A DNA stretch of 22,755 bases, from the IMG/VR virus record IMGVR_UViG_3300042883_000327, positions 1 to 22,755 of that record; one strand, written 5' to 3'. Under the pieces are notes generated by a model. It was not told where the DNA came from, searched no databases, and saw nothing but the letters and a program-made list of their open reading frames with translations. The translations under genes and the position numbers were made by a program. Positions within the stretch are counted from its first letter, which is position 1; every line of letters starts with the position of its first letter. The stretch comes from a virus. Of this stretch, positions 20,575 through 22,755 are shown in pieces.

Positions 20575-21968
20575 TACATCATGCCCATTCCAGCGCCACC
20601 AAGAGAACCGCCAAGACTCATTAAGCCGCTTGTAAGGTTATTTTTAGCTTGCTGTCTGATGCCGTACTGATCCATCTGACCTTGAAACGTATCTTGTACG
20701 CCTTGATAGATCGGAGCAGCCGCAATATTAGCGCCTTGATAGCCTTGAAACTGAGGCATCTGTATCTGTGATCCACTCATTAAGCCCGTGATCTGGTTTA
20801 ATGGCTGGTTACGCAATGCAAGTTGCTGATCTAGGCTCTGTTGCTGTGCTGTATTGCCAAACTGAGCCATACCTAGTTGCTGATTGTAGTTTTGTGCAAT
20901 AGCAGCGTTTTGAGCAGTCTGTGCAGCCAGTTGGTTTTGGTAGTCTTGCTGGAGCGCCGTATTGCCCATGCCAGCATTCTGCAAAGCAGCGTTAAACTGT
21001 GATTGCTGCGCTTCATTACCAAATTGAGCCATACCTAACTGCTGGTTGTAGTTTTGAGCAATGGCTGCATTCTGAGCAGTTTGCCCGGCTATTTGGTTTT
21101 GATAATTCTGTTGAAGCGCAGCGTTTCCTAATCCAGCATTCTGCAATCCAGCATTAAATTGAGCTAGTTGAGCTTCATTACCAAACTGACCTTGTGCCTG
21201 AGCCTGTCCAAAACCTTGCTGATTCATCATTGCATCAAGATTAATACCTTGTGCAGCAGCTTGTAGCTCTAAGTCATTTCTGTTCTGGCCCATAGTACGC
21301 ATTTCATTGTTGTAAGCCTCGCCACCAGTGACTAGACCTTGATTTGCAAGACGCTGCCTTGTTGCATTCTCATTCTGTGTTAACTGAGGCTGTAACCTAG
21401 ACATAATTGCTTGCTGACCAGTCATCCCCGCGTTTACAGGCATTGCTGCTATTCCTGACGTATCAATACCTTGCCGTAGATTAGGGCCAGTAACATACCC
21501 TTGTGCATTGCCTGCGGTAAATGCTGATTGATTGACAGGAATAGGTGTATTTATACCTTGCTGAAAAGTAGGGCTAGCTACAGACCTCTGCGCGTTCCCA
21601 GCATTGTATGTAGCTTGGTTAACTGGTGAAACTGACTCTGCAATGCTTGTATCTATACCCGGCAGGTTAGGATTAAACGGCGTTCCTAGTATGGTTTTAG
21701 CTTGTGCAACACCTTGCTGACCTAATTCTGCAAGCGATCTTTCTACACCCTGTTGCGCTCCTAAAGTAGCTTGTGCATCTGGTGTTAGACTCTGACGAAT
21801 AGTAGGTATATCACCCTCGTAGCTAATAGTCTGACTGCCTAATGGCCCGTAGATGTTAGGATTACCTAACTTTGCTGTAGCTCTAGCAGCATCTACGTTA
21901 GCCGCACCTTGTGCTACGGCAGCGCCAGCATAGTCTGGTACTGGCGGTGGAGTTGATTTCTTACCCAT
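20574..21968 (-). CDS. Gln/Asn-rich virion protein with 54-residue repeats
   Basis: Protein of 464 residues, low in charge. It begins MGKKSTPPPVPDYAGAAVAQ, a start seen in phage structural proteins. Residues 115-170 contain two 29-residue spaced copies with PVNQ...AGNAQ...QGI. Residues 261-388 hold two and a third units of a 54-residue repeat with QFGNEAQ, LQNAGxGN, QNQ and AAIAQNYNQQLGMA. The final segment is Gly/Met-rich (GGSLGGAGMGMM). AGGAGGC precedes the ATG. Probably a helical, elongated internal or tail component; the position before the internal proteins fits. Confidence 0.82.
   Translation of the reverse strand: MGKKSTPPPVPDYAGAAVAQGAANVDAARATAKLGNPNIYGPLGSQTISYEGDIPTIRQSLTPDAQATLGAQQGVERSLAELGQQGVAQAKTILGTPFNPNLPGIDTSIAESVSPVNQATYNAGNAQRSVASPTFQQGINTPIPVNQSAFTAGNAQGYVTGPNLRQGIDTSGIAAMPVNAGMTGQQAIMSRLQPQLTQNENATRQRLANQGLVTGGEAYNNEMRTMGQNRNDLELQAAAQGINLDAMMNQQGFGQAQAQGQFGNEAQLAQFNAGLQNAGLGNAALQQNYQNQIAGQTAQNAAIAQNYNQQLGMAQFGNEAQQSQFNAALQNAGMGNTALQQDYQNQLAAQTAQNAAIAQNYNQQLGMAQFGNTAQQQSLDQQLALRNQPLNQITGLMSGSQIQMPQFQGYQGANIAAAPIYQGVQDTFQGQMDQYGIRQQAKNNLTSGLMSLGGSLGGAGMGMM
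20805..21188 (-). repeat. Tandem 162-bp coding repeats (54 residues, 2.4 copies)
   Basis: Unit 1 is 21027-21188 and unit 2 is 20865-21026; a partial third unit extends over about 60 bases to 20805. At the protein level units 1 and 2 differ at roughly 9 of 54 residues and keep the reading frame. Such direct repeats favour copy-number variation by slippage or recombination. It is not a CRISPR array because units are contiguous and protein-coding. Confidence 0.85.
21459..21626 (-). repeat. Two diverged 29-residue coding repeats
   Basis: Residues 115-141 and 144-170 of the Gln/Asn-rich virion protein share PVNQ, AGNAQ, a Pro, then QGIN/DT at the same spacing. They are diverged from each other and unrelated in sequence to the 54-residue unit, showing that the protein grew by more than one repeat event. 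Confidence 0.65.
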
Positions 21969-22365
21969 ACTTGCCTCCTAAAAATTTACATTTATCTTTC
22001 AACAGCGTAAAAAATATCATATCACCGTTACTTCTCGCAATTCTAGCCTCTTCAGTGAAGCCCATATTCTTTACTAGCTTAATGCTTTTATCGTTCTCTT
22101 CAGTGATCGGCACTACTATCTTCTCTACGTTACATACTATAAACGGGTAGTTAAATATCGCAGCTATGAATGTCTTATTCATTCGCCCTGCTACTGCAAT
22201 ATGACAGGTAATGGTGGTGTCCATAAAGCTCTCGTAGATCACCCCTGCAACTATCTGTCCTTCTCGTTCCAGCCCTATAGCTGATGAATTGCAATGGTAC
22301 GATCCTGTGGTCTGTTCTGCTACCCATGCACCAACAGAATCGCCTTGTACTATATGCCAGCCCAT
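21961..22365 (-). CDS. GNAT-family acetyltransferase-like phage protein
   Basis: Protein of 134 residues. The segment about 88-106 (PITEENDKSIKLVKNMGFTE) is the C-terminal GNAT motif B (N-x-K/R-S-x-x-L-x-x-x-MGF), and the core beta strand MDTTITCHIAV precedes it. It has no clear Q/RxxGxG/A pyrophosphate loop, so acetyl-CoA binding may be altered. Such proteins (MGWHIVQGDSVGAWVAEQTT) are found among structural genes in tailed phages. Overlaps the virion genes on both sides by 16 and 8 bases. Substrate unknown; a virion protein or host factor are both possible. Confidence 0.78.
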   Translation of the reverse strand: MGWHIVQGDSVGAWVAEQTTGSYHCNSSAIGLEREGQIVAGVIYESFMDTTITCHIAVAGRMNKTFIAAIFNYPFIVCNVEKIVVPITEENDKSIKLVKNMGFTEEARIARSNGDMIFFTLLKDKCKFLGGKYG

Positions 22366-22755
22366 CCAGTTTGATACACTACGTCAGTTGCCGCCCATTC
22401 TAATTGCAAGGTCTGTGATGCGCTTTTAAGGTGTATGCCGCCGCAATACCCTATCCCTGTAACTCCTTGAAAGTTATTAGTAATCATCAATCCTTGACCC
22501 CAAGACGACGAATCCCATATTCCTGTATCCCATAGCCCATACGAGCTAGGAGAGTAAGACAGTGCTGCCGTAGGATCAGATATATCGTAGTCAATGTTCA
22601 CTGAGACTAGGATAGAAGGCAGTCCGTCCGTAAATATAGAAGGTCTAGCTCTAGTAAAGTATTTCTTTACACCACGTTGCTCAAAGTAGTTAAACGCTTG
22701 CAGCACGTTAGTATTAATGTCTGTTGCATTGTCTGCATAGGTTGTGTCCCAAGCC
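22350..22755 (-). CDS. Virion protein, N-terminus cut by the window edge
   Basis: The reading frame is open to position 22755, so the 5' end is missing; the visible C-terminal ~134 residues start AWDTTYADNATDINTNVLQA. A GTG at 22706 inside the frame should not be taken as the start. Then EQRGVKKYFTRARPSIFTDG, with GLWDTGIWDSSSWG (the WD-rich repeat typical of head-tail stopper or DNA-stabilisation proteins in podoviruses, an inference from memory) and TNNFQGVTGIGYCGG. It ends TGWAGI and overlaps the GNAT gene by 16 bases. Confidence 0.75.
   Translation of the reverse strand, partial: AWDTTYADNATDINTNVLQAFNYFEQRGVKKYFTRARPSIFTDGLPSILVSVNIDYDISDPTAALSYSPSSYGLWDTGIWDSSSWGQGLMITNNFQGVTGIGYCGGIHLKSASQTLQLEWAATDVVYQTGWAGI

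Noticed and set aside
20805-21188. CRISPR-like direct repeats
   Set aside because: The units are contiguous, 162 bp, in frame and protein-coding; no spacers.

Overview
The window is part of the genome of a tailed double-stranded DNA phage that infects a Gram-negative bacterium. Replication and recombination genes, tail-fibre genes with a self-cleaving chaperone, a wall hydrolase, holin-like membrane proteins and an Rz/Rz1 spanin pair (needed only where there is an outer membrane) all lie together, with almost no intergenic space and with ATGA or TAATG stop/start overlaps at most junctions. No integrase, tRNA gene, rRNA gene or CRISPR array was seen. Portal, capsid, terminase and DNA polymerase are not in the window. 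A tape-measure gene was not seen, and the large Gly/Ala-rich and Gln-rich virion proteins resemble ejection proteins, so a podovirus-like virion is likely but not proven.

Layout. Positions 14-2122 (minus strand) are a leftward block of eight small genes: a 41-residue membrane peptide, a 78-residue protein, a 76-residue membrane protein, a winged-helix-like protein, a 22-residue peptide, a possible ferritin-like protein, a 63-residue protein and a beta-class adenine DNA methyltransferase. They sit behind a promoter at 2175-2202. Positions 2123-2343 are non-coding and hold a dense GTAC array with two palindromes. Positions 2344-4532 (minus) encode a helix-turn-helix regulator followed by a Toprim primase/RepA-like helicase. 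Positions 4568-4600 are a nearly symmetric dyad that reads as a promoter on both strands.

Positions 4656-9198 (plus) form a recombination/replication operon: a Sak4-like ATPase, a small unknown protein, a DUF669 protein, a Cas4-like Fe-S exonuclease, an SF2 helicase and a VRR-NUC nuclease. Positions 9281-10514 (plus) carry a winged-helix protein, a 40-residue membrane peptide, a 60-residue protein, a SleB-like wall hydrolase and a small four-Cys protein. This rightward block meets the end of the leftward late block at about 10515-10546.

Positions 10547-22755 (minus) are the late block. In transcription order it runs: a virion protein cut by the window edge, a GNAT protein, a repeat-rich Gln/Asn-rich virion protein, a PP-loop protein with an Fe-S cysteine pattern, three internal/ejection-like virion proteins, four tail-fibre-like proteins with a tail-assembly chaperone and a 59-residue protein, four small membrane proteins, an M15 peptidase endolysin, and Rz with Rz1 nested inside it.

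The most unusual signals are the symmetric back-to-back promoter at 4568-4600, the GTAC array at 2237-2342, a hairpin that appears to bring a distant ribosome-binding site to the Cas4-like gene, a duplicated 17-residue peptide preserved mostly through silent changes, and the Fe-S PP-loop protein that lacks the usual catalytic tail.
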